Program-made: the position numbers and the translations under genes
DNA from: Castor canadensis
Lineage: Eukaryota > Chordata > Mammalia > Rodentia > Castoridae
Length of the DNA stretch: 64,000 nucleotides
Assembly (NCBI RefSeq): GCF_047511655.1
Contig: NC_133399.1
Coordinates: 8,621,333 to 8,685,332 of the forward strand
Reading direction: 5' to 3'
In this document: piece by piece, positions 43,861-54,501 of the stretch
Numbering within the stretch: the first letter of the stretch is position 1
How the letters are laid out: each line of letters starts with the position of its first letter
The notes under the pieces: generated by a model
Seen by the model: only the letters and a program-made list of their open reading frames with translations
Database searches by the model: none
What the model was told of the DNA's origin: nothing

Positions 43861-44028
43861 TCTCTCTCTCTCTCTGTCTCCTCTCTCTCTCTCTCCACCC
43901 TCTCTCTCTTTTCCCCACTCCCCTATTATCTCTCTCTCTCTTTTTCTCCCTCCCTTTTCTCTCCCTCCCTTCCTCCTCCTTCTCTTCTCTCTCCCCCACT
44001 CCCTCCCTCCCTCTCTGTTTCTCCCCCT
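43861..44028. repeat. Polypyrimidine (CT/TCCC)n tract
   Basis: Almost pure C/T for about 170 bp, directly leading into the (CCAY)n array. Confidence 0.95.
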
Positions 44029-44897
44029 ACCATCCATCCACCCATCCACCCACCCACCCACCCACCCATCCACCCACCATCCACCATCCACCCATCCATC
44101 CATCCACTCATCCACCCACCCATCCACCCATCCATCCACCCATCCATCCATCCACCCACCCACCATCCATCCACCCACCCATCCACCCATCCACCCACCC
44201 ATCCACCCATCCATCCATCCACCATCCATCCATCCACCCATCCACCCACCCACCCACCCATCCACCCATCCACCCACCATCCACCATCCACCCACCATCC
44301 ACCATCCACCCATCCATCCATCCACCCATCCACCCATCCATCCACCCATCCACCCACCCATCCACCCATCCACCCACCCACCCATCCATCCATCCACCCA
44401 TCCACCCACCCATCCACCCATCCACCCATCCACCCACCCATCCACCCACCCGTCCATCCACCCATCCATCCACCCACCCACCCATCCACCCATCCACCCA
44501 CCCACCCATCCATCCACCCACCCACCCACCCATCCACCCACCCATCCATCCACCCATCCATCCACCCACCCACCCATCCACCCACCCACCCACCTACCCA
44601 TCCACCCACCCATCCACCCACCCACCCATCCATCCACCCGTCCACCCACCCGTCCATCCATCCGTCCACCCGTCCATCCACCCACCCATCCACCCATCCG
44701 TCCATCATCCACCCATCCACCCACCCACCCACCCTCCATCCATCCATCCATCCACCCATCCATCCACCCACCCATCCACCCATCCGTCCATCATCCACCC
44801 ATCCACCCACCCACCCACCCTCCATCCATCCATCCATCCACCCATCCATCCATCCATCCATCCACCCACCCATCCACCCATCCGTCCATCCATCCGG
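44029..44897. repeat. (CCAT/CCAC)n tetranucleotide satellite, about 870 bp
   Basis: Continuous CCAY units with occasional CCGT (from 44450) and CCCT. A segment of about 120 bp (near 44690-44780 and 44780-44895) is repeated almost exactly at a larger period. Because a four-base unit cycles through all frames without TAA/TAG/TGA, both strands show long false open frames (His-Pro-rich on plus, Gly-Trp-rich on minus). Confidence 0.97.
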
Positions 44898-44984
44898 GTT
44901 CAGTCTGTCCATCATATACCTAGCTACTTCGCCTATCTTCCCTTTCCACTTGTTTTCTTTTGTGTGAGTTTCTTTTGTTTCTTT

Positions 44985-45455
44985 GCTTCTGCTGGGACTG
45001 GTTTTCAACTCAGGGTTTCCCAAAGCGGGTGCTCTAGCACTGAAGCCACACCTGCGGTCCTTGTTTTTGTGGTTTTTGTTTGTTTGTTTTTGCTGCTGCT
45101 GTTGTTTTTGCAGTACTGAGCTTGAACTCAGGGTCTTCGCTTTGAGCCACTCCACCAGTTCTTTTGTGTGTGTGTGAAGGGTTTTTCAAGATAGGGTTTT
45201 GAGATCTATTTGCCCAGGCTGGCTTTGAGCCTCGATCCTCCTGATCTTTGCCTCCTGAGCAGCTGGGATTACAGGTGTGAGCCACGGTGCCTGGCCCCTT
45301 ATTTGTTTTTTGAGATGTGATTTTTAAAGAGGCTGACCTGGGGGGTGGAGGAGCATGGGACACACAATGTTGCCCAGTCTGACCTCGAACTCACTGCCCT
45401 CCTGCTTCAGCCTTCTAAGGGCTGGGATTACAGTTGTGTGCCACCAAACCCAGCT
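44985..45455 (-). repeat. Cluster of reverse SINEs
   Basis: ID-like pieces near 44985-45060 and 45100-45160, a B1-like half to 45300 (GGGATTACAGGTGTGAGCCA), and another B1 at 45300-45455 (TTACAGTTGTGTGCCACC), with (GTTTGTTT)n between. Confidence 0.8.
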
Positions 45456-45800
45456 CTCTCTTTCCATCTATTGTCTAACCTACCTATCACCTGTTTTCTA
45501 TCTATTGATCACCCCTCTATCTGTCTGCGGGTGTATTTATCATCTGGGCTCTCACATGCGTCATCTTTATCTCTGGCTATCATCCATCCGTTACCTATCG
45601 ATCGTCTACCACCCCATCTGTGTTTCCATCAATCAGTCTTCCTCTCTGTGTCTTTCTAGTCACGTAACATCTATCTCTGTCTTTGTAAATCCACTTCCCA
45701 CCTGTATTTTATCATCCCTATCATGGCTGTCTACCCACCTCTCTCTGACACAGTCGGCATCCTGAGTGTCATCGTGTTTATCATTTCCACGCATGGTTTT
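45455..45800. repeat. Decayed (CTAT/CATC)n tract
   Basis: Repeated CTATC, CATCT and TCTGTCT words, diverged; probably an old tetranucleotide array of the same class as the CCAY array. Confidence 0.6.
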
Positions 45801-45921
45801 CATCTTTACAGCATAGAACAGATCCGTGAGCACACAGCTGGCGCTCCAGACACGTGGGCTCTGCATCCATGGATTCAAACAGACAAGGATCACAAGTATT
45901 TAAAAAAAAAAAAGACTCTGG

Positions 45922-46135
45922 AAGCCAGGCACTGGTGGTCACGCCTGTAATCTCAGCTGCTTGGGAGGCTGAGATCAGGAGGATTGTGGTTTGAAACCAG
46001 CTGGGACAAATAGTTCAAGAGACCCCATCTCCAAAATAACCGGAGCAAAATGGACTGGAGGAGTGGCTCAAGCACAAGTGTCACCTGCTTTGCAAGTGCG
46101 AAGCCCTGAGTTCAAATCCCAGTCCTGCCAAGAAG
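45922..46135 (+). repeat. Chimeric B1/ID-like SINE
   Basis: Forward; TGGTCACGCCTGTAATCTCA through GAGTTCAAATCCCAGTCCTG. It has the AGAGCAAAATGGACTG linker variant also seen at 18.7, 48.5 and 60.6 kb. Confidence 0.9.
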
Positions 46136-46404
46136 AGCAAGCATTGCATCTGTACTGATTTTCTCGTCCTGATTTGCTGCCCAATGCACGGTGACAGCTA
46201 TGCACGCAGCATTTGGATATCTCAGATGTCCCGCGTCATCTAGGGCAAGGTCAAGCCCGAGGGAGAAACGGCCACAGCTACTGAGGGACAACTGTATACA
46301 GAACCGTGTCACGTGTTTCCAGGCTTTTCATAAGTGACACCAGTCTAGTCACGAACCCTACAATCCCTTTTCTTCTGCTAACATCATGTGTTTTTTTCTT
46401 TGGT

Positions 46405-46620
46405 TTGGTTTGACGGTGCTGGGATTTGAACTCAGGGCCTCACACTTGCTAGGCAGGTGCTCATACCACTTAAGCCATGTCCCAGCCCTTGTTTTTGTGA
46501 TGGGTTTGTTCAAGATAGCATCTCGAGAACTATTTTCCCGGGCAGGCTTCAAATTGTGATCCTCCTGATCTCTGCCTTCCGAGTGGCTGGGATTACAGGC
46601 GTGAGCCATGGCACCTGGCT
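46405..46620 (-). repeat. Chimeric B1/ID-like SINE
   Basis: Reverse; GTGCTGGGATTTGAACTCAG, TGTTCAAGATAGCATCTCGA, GGGATTACAGGCGTGAGCCA. Confidence 0.9.
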
Positions 46621-47470
46621 AGCATTGTTTTTGACATTCATCCAGTTTGGCCCAAGCCTGTCCCTACTTCCCCCGGTCCTATGACCCTGTAAACAATCCA
46701 GGAGCAGCAGGGTCTCTGTCGATGAATGAAGCCTACTGGGGACACATGTCTCCTTGACAAACCCTTGAACGTGTGCACCGGTGCCCTTTGAGAAAATTCC
46801 TCTGGGCCATGGAACACAGAATCAATTTCCTCAGTCTCTCCCACCACTGGTGCCACCCCAAGGGCCTGGCCGGGGTGGGCGGTGGTCCTGTTACTCCAGG
46901 ACCACTTGGCTCTGTGACATTACTTTAATCTTAGCAACTTTGGTGGGTGTGAGCTGGTACCTGGTTGGATTTCTCATTCCTGCTGAGGTTGACCGTGTCT
47001 TAATTTGTTGAATGACTATTAGTGACAGAGCTCGCTGTTTGGTGGGATTATAGAAGTGTGCTACTGTGCCCGGCTTCTTTCTTCCTGGCATGCATCTGTA
47101 TCTTTGCTTGTTCATATCTTGCTGTGCTGGGGTGGGGGCGCCCGGTCTCATTCACAGATCATTCAATAAGTAGATATGAGTTAATCACAAGGGTGACAGA
47201 ATGTAATCCCCTCACATGCACGAGTCCTCGGAGCCGAAGGCCACGGTGGAATGAGCTGTGTAGGTGAGGGAAGGATTTGAACAGCTTTGCAGGCAGAGGA
47301 GACGGCAAGTGCAAAGGCCCTGGGGCAGGCGCCTGCCTGGCGTGTTCAAAAAGTAGAAGCCATCAGAAAGCACTGAGGGAGAGGAGCGAGCAGCAGGCCT
47401 CGATGTCCCGCTTGGCCTTGTAGGCCTTGGACAAAAGGTCAAGGAAGACAGGTCTGTGTTCCAAAAGAAC
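46620..47470. other. Gene-free stretch; L2-like remnant
   Basis: 47270-47460 carries AAGTGCAAAGGCCCTGGGGC and GCCTTGTAGGCCTTGGAC, L2 3'-region phrases. No exon found. Confidence 0.45.
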
Positions 47471-47474
47471 ACCC

Positions 47475-47680
47475 TGGGGCAGAGTGCAGAGGCTCACGCC
47501 TGTAATCCCAGCTACTCAGGAGCCAGAGATCAGGAGGATCGCGGTTCCAAGCCAGCCCAAGCAAATAGTTTGAGAGACCCTATCTTGGGAAAAAACCTTC
47601 ACACAAAAGGGTGGTGGAGGGGCTCCAGGTGTAGGCCCTGAGTTCAAACCCCAGTAACTGCAAAAAAAAATTTTTTTTTA
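47475..47680 (+). repeat. Chimeric B1/ID-like SINE
   Basis: Forward; GCTCACGCCTGTAATCCCAG, GAGGATCGCGGTTCCAAGCC, GAGTTCAAACCCCAGTAAC. Confidence 0.9.
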
Positions 47681-48083
47681 AAGTTTCCCTGTGCCCTGTC
47701 CTGTGGAAATACAACCATTCAGGCAAGAGGAGAAGCCAAACCAGTCAGGTGACAATTGCGAGATCCAGAAGGTGAGGACAGCAGCAAGGGACAGGGACAG
47801 GTGTCGAGACCTGTCTGGATCCTCCCAGGTGTTTGCAGGGTGGAGCGGACGAGGCCTTGCTAAAGGCTCAGGTGTGGGTGGGAAGGACCGGCAGGCCACT
47901 GGGGGCGACTCCAAGATTTTGGGGTGTGAAGAGCGGGAAGGACGGAGCTGACGTTTACTGAACCATGTGTCAGCCACATCGGCAGGACTCTGGCACCCAG
48001 TCCTTGTACACACGTGTCAGAGTGTCACACTGGACCCCAGGACAGTTGTCATGCATTCATTAAACACTTGTGAGGTAGTTTTA

Positions 48084-48615
48084 GGGGCCGGGGCTGAAGC
48101 TCAGCAGTGAGCGCTCGCCTAGCAGACTGGAGGCCCTGAGTGCAATCCCCGGCACCAGAACTGTGCATGTGTGTGTGTTTAAATCAAGACTTCATCTTAA
48201 ATCTCTTTTAAATTTTAAGATGTTGAGGCTCCATGCACACACCTGTAATCCCAGCACTGGGGAGGCAGAGGCAGGACGAGCGTGAGTTTCAGGTCAGCCT
48301 GAACTACCTAGAAAGACCCTGTCTCCAAAAAAAAAAAGTTTGTTCAGTCTTCTGTCAATGTCGACTAAATTAAGTGTTATAATTAAAAATCCTAGTTCTG
48401 CCAGGTGCAGTGACTCACGCCTGTAATCCTAGCTACCTAAGAGGCTGAGATTGGGAGGTTCACAGTTCGAGGCCAGCCTCAGCAAATAGTTCCTGAGACC
48501 CCCATCTCCAAACTAATCAGAGCAAAATGGACTGGACGAGTGGTTCACATGATAGACACATGCCTTGCAAGTGTAAGGCCCCAAGTTCAAACCCCAGCTC
48601 CACCAGAAAAATAAA
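48084..48615 (+). repeat. Three forward SINEs: ID, B1, chimeric
   Basis: A classic ID-like element at 48084-48165 (GGGGCTGAAGCTCAGCAGTG), B1 at 48225-48340 with an A-run, and a chimeric SINE at 48396-48615 (CAAGTTCAAACCCCAGCTCC). Confidence 0.85.
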
Positions 48616-48745
48616 CAAATGCAAAACTAAAGAACCTTACACTCCAACCCTCCCTTCTCTCTCCTGCCCCACACTCTGATATCTTCAATACATTTATCTT
48701 TTAATTTTGCCACCAAACAACAATTTATTTTTTTATAAAATTTAG

Positions 48746-48826
48746 TAGACACTCCGATGCTAAGCAGGGTTTGGCCTGCTTAGAGCTTGGATGGGAGACA
48801 ACCTGGGAAAATGGCGCTGCAGGCTT
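48746..48826 (+). pseudogene. 5S rRNA pseudogene, 5'-truncated
   Basis: Matches roughly nucleotides 40-121 of 5S rRNA: GATGCTAAGCAGGGT, then TTGGATGGGAGACAACCTGG and GCGCTGCAGGCTT at the 3' end, with scattered changes. The first third, including most of box A, is missing, and an A/T-rich tail with AATAATAATAA follows. It is probably a reverse-transcribed fragment and not a transcribed gene. Confidence 0.85.
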
Positions 48827-48929
48827 AAAATAATAATAATGACAGTAACGGTAATAATAATATAAAATGTAGCCTGGCCCTTATCAAATGATGAATCACA
48901 TTTGGCTATTTCTTTTTTACTGTGTTTTT

Positions 48930-49015
48930 TTGGGCAGCACTGGGATTTGAACTCAGGGCCTCCTGCTTGCTAGGCAGGTGCTCTGTCACTTGAGCTACTC
49001 CTCCAACCCCACGTT
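48930..49015 (-). repeat. ID-like SINE half
   Basis: Reverse; GCACTGGGATTTGAACTCAG, TCTGTCACTTGAGCTACTCC. Confidence 0.85.
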
Positions 49016-49292
49016 TGGCTATTTCTATAATAACTTTCCATGAAAGATTCTATTTCACCATTCTCTTAATTTGCGCTTATATGTCCCGCCAGTTTTTGTG
49101 TCATTGTGTCCTCTTGTTCTGTGTTACCTGATACAGTGTGCTTTAGTAACTGAAGTTTTCCTTTCTTGCAAAGCGGTGATATCTCTGTTAGAGAGAACTG
49201 ATGTCTAATTCTGAAATCCAAATATTCAGCACAGCCTGGGGTGGGCCCTTGGACTTCCTCCAAACAGTAAAATTAATCAGCAACAAACATTA

Positions 49293-49590
49293 AAATTCAG
49301 CCAGCTGTGGTGCTCACTCCTGTAATCCCAGCTACTCAGGAGGCAGAGATCAGGAGGATCGAGGCTCAAAGCCAGCCTGGGCAAATAGTTTGAGAGACCC
49401 TATCTCAAGAAAAGTCTATCATAAAAAAGAGCTGGTGGAGTGGCTCAAGGTGAAAGCCCTGAGTTCAAACCCAGGACTGTGAAAAAAAAGCACAGCCGGG
49501 CATGATGGTGCATGCCTGTAATCCCAGCATTCCAGAGGCAGAAAGAGCTCATAGCTCGATTTTGTCTCAATATTTAAAGGAAAAGAAGAA
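49293..49590 (+). repeat. Chimeric SINE followed by B1
   Basis: Forward chimeric at 49293-49490 (CTGGTGGAGTGGCTCAAGGT) and B1 at 49494-49585 (GCCGGGCATGATGGTGCATG). Confidence 0.88.
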
Positions 49591-49849
49591 ACAATTTCTA
49601 AGACTCATCCTGGTTTCCTGGCTGCTTCTGCAGGACCAGCCCTTGGGCTGTCATCAGTGTACTTGCTCCAAGTTTCACAATTTCGAGTTCGTGGCTCTTT
49701 GAGAAAATTTGCTTCATTCTCTGTATTTATCGGACGCCTTGAGGAAAATGCAAAGCTGCGAGAACATAATTTCAAGTGACTCCTTTGAATTTCATCTGTT
49801 TGAATCATTCACAGATAGATAAGAAAGAGAATTTAAGGATGACAAATTA

Positions 49850-50056
49850 GCCAGGCACCAGTGGCTCACGCCTGTAATCCCAGCTACTCAGGAGGCCGAG
49901 GCAGGAGGATTGTGGTTCAAAGCCAGCCCAGGCAAATAGTTTGTGAGACCCTATCTCAAAAATCCTTCATGTATGCACAGAAAAAAGGGCTGGCAGAGTG
50001 GCCTAGCGATTGTGAGGCCCTGAGTTCAAATCCCAATGCTGCAAAAAAAAAAAAAA
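49850..50056 (+). repeat. Chimeric B1/ID-like SINE
   Basis: Forward; CAGTGGCTCACGCCTGTAAT through GAGTTCAAATCCCAATGCTG and an A14 tail. Confidence 0.9.
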
Positions 50057-50384
50057 GATACCAAATTGAAACACCCAGAAAGTTTTGTAAATTTTCAGGC
50101 AAAATCCAGACGTGCTTTCTGCCCGTGCAAAATGTAGGGTTTTCACATAAATATTTTTCATTGCAGTGTCATCTCTAAACGCCACCTGACGCCACCAACA
50201 TCACTTACCAAATTCTACTTTAGTCATTGTTCGTTGGTTTCCATTTCCCCATTGTAGAATCAAGACTTTTGACCATATTCCTTCACTTTTCACAGATTTT
50301 ATTTCCGACAGCATCCTGAAATAAATCCCACGATCGTAATCTGTGTCCAATCCACCATGTAAATAAATTAGGGAGCCAAGCCGG

Positions 50385-50560
50385 TGACGCCAAGCATGAG
50401 GCCCTGAGCTCAAGCGCCAGTACTGAGAGAGACAGACAGACAGACAGGCTGGAACCTAGTGCTCTCCCACTTGAGCCGCACCCCCAGCCCAGGCTGGCGG
50501 ATTTTCCTGTCTCTGCCTCCTGGATAGCTGGGATTACAGGCGTGGGCACCAGGCCCGCCA
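50385..50560. repeat. SINE fragments around (GACA)n
   Basis: A short forward ID-like end (GAGCTCAAGCGCCAGTACTG), GACAGACAGACAGACAG at 50430-50447, then reverse ID/B1 pieces (CTCCCACTTGAGCCGCACCC, GGGATTACAGGCGTGGGC). Confidence 0.7.
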
Positions 50561-50824
50561 GAAATCCCAATATTTGTCGTGGACACAAAGCAGCCCGCCC
50601 GGCCTTCAGGTCCTGGGCGTTGTCTTTGCTCTGAAGAACTCTGTCCTTCTGCACTGTTTGCTCCACAAACATCCTGGAAAGATAGCTGGAGCCCAGGCGG
50701 TCCCTGCCCCTGAGTGACAGGCGTGTGGAAATTTGAGATGTCCTTGGAGCAGTGACCCCAAGGCAGCGGTGCCTTCCGTGAGAGTAACTTGGGGTGCCCA
50801 AGGGGATGGTGGAGGGGCTCTGTG

Positions 50825-51010
50825 TGAACTCTGGAGTCAGCCAGGCTGAGTTCAAATCCCCACTCTGCCACTCCTTGAGTGGTTAGGTTACTGTACCTTT
50901 GTGTGCCTCAGTTTCTCCTTCTGGGTGTCACGGGGAGCACTGGGAAAGAGTGAGTTTGTGCACGAAGCACAGCGTCCCGGGCACACTGAGGCTCTGTGTG
51001 AGCTGTAATT
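50825..51010 (+). repeat. MIR
   Basis: GAGTTCAAATCCCCACTCTG, TGTGTGCCTCAGTTTCTCC. Further MIR-like pieces: 51205-51290 (TTCAAGTCCTGGCTTTGCCA) and 52725-52835 (TCAGTTTCCTCATCTGTAAA). Confidence 0.75.
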
Positions 51011-51289
51011 ATTGTTAATTGCGGTGACGATGCTGTCAGGCTTGCCGTCATGCCTGTTCTGTAGCTCTGTCGCCCACACACTTCCCTCCCAGGGTGGCTC
51101 AGAGGGGACATGAGGTCCCCGGCTCCCCACCCCCCTCGCAGCGACTTGTCCCTTCCCAGGTCATCTTCATAAACAGTGACAGGAAGGCAGCCCCGTTTCA
51201 TGGTCCTGGGGAATCAGACAGACTCGAGTTCAAGTCCTGGCTTTGCCACCTGCCAGCTGAGTCACCTTGGGCCAGCAATTCTGCAGCTG

Positions 51290-53135
51290 GGGACTTCCAT
51301 GCACGTGTGCACAGGCTCTGGGTGATGTGCCCCCCAGGTCCTCAACACGGAAATGCCCCCAGCACCCCATGTGCACTGCCCAGCCCGGGAGGGGCGTGTC
51401 TGAGTCATCCTGAGCCAGGGCCATTTTTATTATTGTCCTTGTCATTTTATTATTCAGTAAGCAAGACTTCCTAAGACACGGGCTGAGGACTGCCTTGCTG
51501 TGTTCCATCTGTTCTCTGAGACTGTCGCCTGCGCTTCCGCATGCCTCAAATTCCAGGGGACACCTCGGTGGGCTGGGGAAGGGCACCCCCATACTGTCCT
51601 CTGTCACTCGACCCCCACCCCCACCTCTGCACTCAGGGCCACACCCCCCCCGCGCGTAGTCCCGCCCACTGGTGATATTTGCATATGCCCCACCCCCGCC
51701 CCAAACTGACAAAACCCATACACGGGCAGGACAGAGGTGCTGACCAATCAACACCCGCTGGGGACAGCCCTCAGCCAATGAGGATTGAGGATAAATACCA
51801 CGCTCAAGTCCCAGCGCGTGCGCTCTGCTGCCTCTCGCAGGTCGGTAGTGGTACTGCACCCAGGCAGGGCACAGAGATCCTGGCCTTCCTCCTGCCCGTC
51901 GTCCCCTCCCTGTGCCCTAGGGTCACCTTCCGAATAGGCTCCTGGCCCTGGAATGCTTGTCTCAGGGACGGCTTCTAGGAAAGCCGCTGGAACTCCTCCC
52001 CACCAGCGTTTGCCCTCTTGCCCCCACTCTGAGCTCAGTCCTGCCCACTGGGTCCCTAAGCCCTGCACAGTGCCTGGCATTTGTCACATGCTCCATAAGT
52101 GACCCTGAGTCACGTGTGGTGAGGTGTCCAGCATGGTGACAGGGAGCACTGCCCTCCTCTCTTCTGTCCTCAGAAGCCCCCAGTTGGAGGCTTACAGTGG
52201 GGGACAGGCACTCGCTCCTTTTGAGCTCTAAATGGTGACTTCCAACTGCTTTGTGTCCCGAGCCACGTGGCTTGGCCAGCTGGGCCAGAAACTCCAAATG
52301 GCCCTTCCATCCCTGACCAGGACTCCCGGGATGTTCCCTAGGTAGGTACACAGGGAGGGCAGAAGTCGGTCCCAAGGCTGGGGACAGGGAGCAGAGAAGG
52401 ACCTGATGGGGACAGGGGCACAGCCGGCTGTAACGCCATTCCTCTAGCCCCTTCTGTCCCCTGCCTCAGATTCCACCTGCAGGAGATTGCTCCAGGACAA
52501 GAGTCTGCCCTACAAGGCCACCGACTAAGCAGACATGTCCTATGGGACAGATCCCTTTCCAAAGCTGGTGGTGTCACACCTGGAATTAGCCACACCAGCT
52601 GTGGCAGGGCTGGGCCCAGGGTCACCAAAGTCAGCAAGAATGGGGCCAGGTGACCTGGAGTGAGAAAGAAGGTAGCATGGAGGCAGGTGCTGGGGCGGAG
52701 AGGGGTTTTAGGACCGTGCTACAGCTCAGTTCTGGAGTCTACTGGTCACTGACGAGCTGGGGGACCTTGGGTGAGCTGCTTTGGGCCTCAGTTTCCTCAT
52801 CTGTAAAATGCGGAAGGGGCAGGATGGGATGCAGCTTGGTTGAAGAGTCAAAGGTGTCTGGGTTGGAGCCACCTGGATGGATGGCTTTGAACATAAACTT
52901 GAGGGAAAACCTTGGCTTCCTGTGCTCAGAATGGGAATGGAAAAGTCCCCACCACCGAGCGCTGGAAGACTGAACAGTTACGACAGCGTTCCTTTGTCAC
53001 AAGGAGAAACTGAGTTCACACAGGGAGGGGGCGAGATTAGGGAAGGGGAGGAGAAGAGAGCAGGGGAGGGGTCTGGGGTAAGCCCTCTCAGCTCCTGAAC
53101 GTGGGAAGAAGTCAGTGTGCGTAAAACACGAGAGT
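51290..53135. other. Gene-free, GC-rich intergenic stretch
   Basis: No exon with convincing splice sites was found. It contains MIR remnants and near 51770-51800 a CAATGAGGATTGAGGATAAA element resembling a CAAT/TATA pair without a recognised gene downstream. Confidence 0.35.
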
Positions 53136-53137
53136 GC

Positions 53138-53338
53138 GGGTGCAGTGGCTCACACCTGTAATCCCAGCTACTCAGGAGAAAGAGATCAGGAGGATAGTGG
53201 TTCAAGGCCAGCCTGGGCAAATAGTTTGTGAGACCCTAAAACCCATCACAGAAAAGGGCTGGTGGAGTGGCTCTAGGTGTAGACCCTGAGTTCAAACCAC
53301 AGTACCACAAAATAATTAATTAATTAATTAATTAAAAA
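53138..53338 (+). repeat. Chimeric SINE with (TTAA)n tail
   Basis: Forward; TGCAGTGGCTCACACCTGTA through GAGTTCAAACCACAGTACC. Its tail has become AATTAATTAATTAATTAA. Confidence 0.9.
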
Positions 53339-53439
53339 ACATGACAGAGGTTCCAGATGCGACCTTCAGGGCCCCCACCCAACACAGCAAAGCGGTCTCA
53401 CATGTCCTTCATCCTGGCCCCTCTGCAGCCTTGCCGGGG

Positions 53440-53760
53440 GCCCAAGCCTTGATGCTGGGCCTTGGAGTTCAGGACTTTGTGTGGGAATCTAGGACGTCTT
53501 CCTGGGGGAGGGGCCATCTGCTGTGGGCTTTGAAGGATGAACAGAAGTGTGAGAAGTGCTTAAGTGGAAAGCACAGAAGTAAGTTCATTTGCTGGTTCCG
53601 TGGGTGCTGGGGAGCCATGGCAGGTTCTGAGCAGGGCAGAGGAGCATGGAGGTAAGGAGGGTGTCAGGAGCAGCAAGGGTTTCTAAGAGATGGTCTCCAC
53701 CCACTTGCTGGCCAGGCTTTGACTCTTGTGAGTTGGATGTGGTAGAAGTCACAGGGCAGA
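53440..53760 (+). repeat. L2-like fragment
   Basis: GGGCTTTGAAGGATGAACAG and GTTCTGAGCAGGGCAGAGGA are L2-type phrases in order. Confidence 0.4.
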
Positions 53761-53814
53761 GGAGAGATGGAGACAGAGAGAGGCAGGGACCTAAGAGAGG
53801 AGATGGAGTGGGAA

Positions 53815-53948
53815 GGAGTGGAGGGAAAGAAAGGAAGGAAGGGAGGGAGGGAGGAAAGGAGGGAGAAGAAGAAAGGAAGGAAGGAGGGAGGGAGGGAGAA
53901 GAAGGAAGGAAAGGAGGGAGGGAGAAGAAGGAAGGAAGGAAGGAAGGG
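53815..53948. repeat. (GGAA/GGGA)n microsatellite
   Basis: Pure purine with GAAGGAAGGAGGGAGGGAG units for about 130 bp, some 550 bp upstream of the first TPM4 exon. Confidence 0.95.
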
Positions 53949-54267
53949 GAGTAATCAAGGGAGCCTTCCTGGAGGTGGTGGTAGGAGATGTACCCACAGG
54001 ACCCAGGAGGACAGAGAAGAAAAGAACAGAGACCTCACATCCGGGAACCAGGTCTCTGCCGCCATGGGCACCAAACCCCCTTTAATCCCCTCCGCCACAG
54101 GCAGGGAAACTGAGGCCATCAGTCTGGGTCTGTGCACCCACACCCCAGGCCCTTATCTGGAGTCCCCCGGGGGCTCCCCGAAGAGCCCCAGACCCACGTG
54201 TCACCAGCTTAGAACTGCAAAGTGCTTGGGCCTTGTTTTCTTTCTTTTGTTAAAGACGATCCAAAGC

Positions 54268-54277
54268 CCAAATAAGG
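54268..54277 (+). promoter_or_regulatory. CArG box (SRF site) of the TPM4 upstream promoter
   Basis: CCAAATAAGG fits CC(A/T)6GG exactly. It lies about 140 bp above the TATA box, the usual arrangement for SRF/MRTF-controlled cytoskeletal genes. Confidence 0.8.
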
Positions 54278-54295
54278 CGCGGGCTGCGGAGCGGG

Positions 54296-54298
<3 letters not shown>

Positions 54299-54331
<33 letters not shown>
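54299..54331. repeat. (GA)n tract in the TPM4 promoter
   Basis: About 15 GA units between the CArG box and the TATA box, followed by an E-box CAGCTG at 54341-54346. Confidence 0.9.
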
Positions 54332-54333
<2 letters not shown>

Positions 54334-54410
54334 CGAGTGGCAGCTGGCCCGGCTGCTGGGGCTTGGGCCTCCTCCAAGACTCCCCGCCTGCGGGAGGGCG
54401 GGCGCCCGGC

Positions 54411-54418
54411 CTATAAGG
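54411..54418 (+). promoter_or_regulatory. TATA box, TPM4 exon 1a promoter
   Basis: CTATAAGG about 90 bp above the exon 1a ATG, implying transcription start near 54440. It also overlaps a near-CArG word. Confidence 0.7.
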
Positions 54419-54450
54419 CCCTGACCTCCGCCTGCTGCCTCACTCTGCAA

Positions 54451-54489
54451 GCCACCAGCCCCTGCCACCAGCCCCTGCCACCAGCCCCT
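54451..54489 (+). repeat. Three perfect 13-bp repeats in the TPM4 5' leader
   Basis: GCCACCAGCCCCT three times without gap (54451, 54464, 54477), then a partial fourth. They end 12 bases above the ATG. Confidence 0.95.
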
Positions 54490-54501
54490 GCCACCACAGC
54501 C

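Noticed and set aside
43477-45155. Very long open frames (496, 409, 377 and 319 codons) on both strands
   Set aside because: They are produced by the (CCAY)n array, which has no stop codon in any frame. The protein text is pure HPSIHP or GWMDGW repeat with no conserved ends.
37445-48165. tRNA genes at the ID-like repeats
   Set aside because: They have box A/B-like text (GTTCAAACCCC) but no acceptor-stem pairing, and they carry A-tails and many near-identical copies; they are SINEs.
48746-48826. Functional 5S rRNA gene
   Set aside because: The first third of the molecule and most of the internal promoter are missing.
51770-51850. Possible promoter (CAAT-like plus GATAAATA) of an unknown gene
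   Set aside because: No downstream exon with splice sites or coding bias; one motif pair is too weak.
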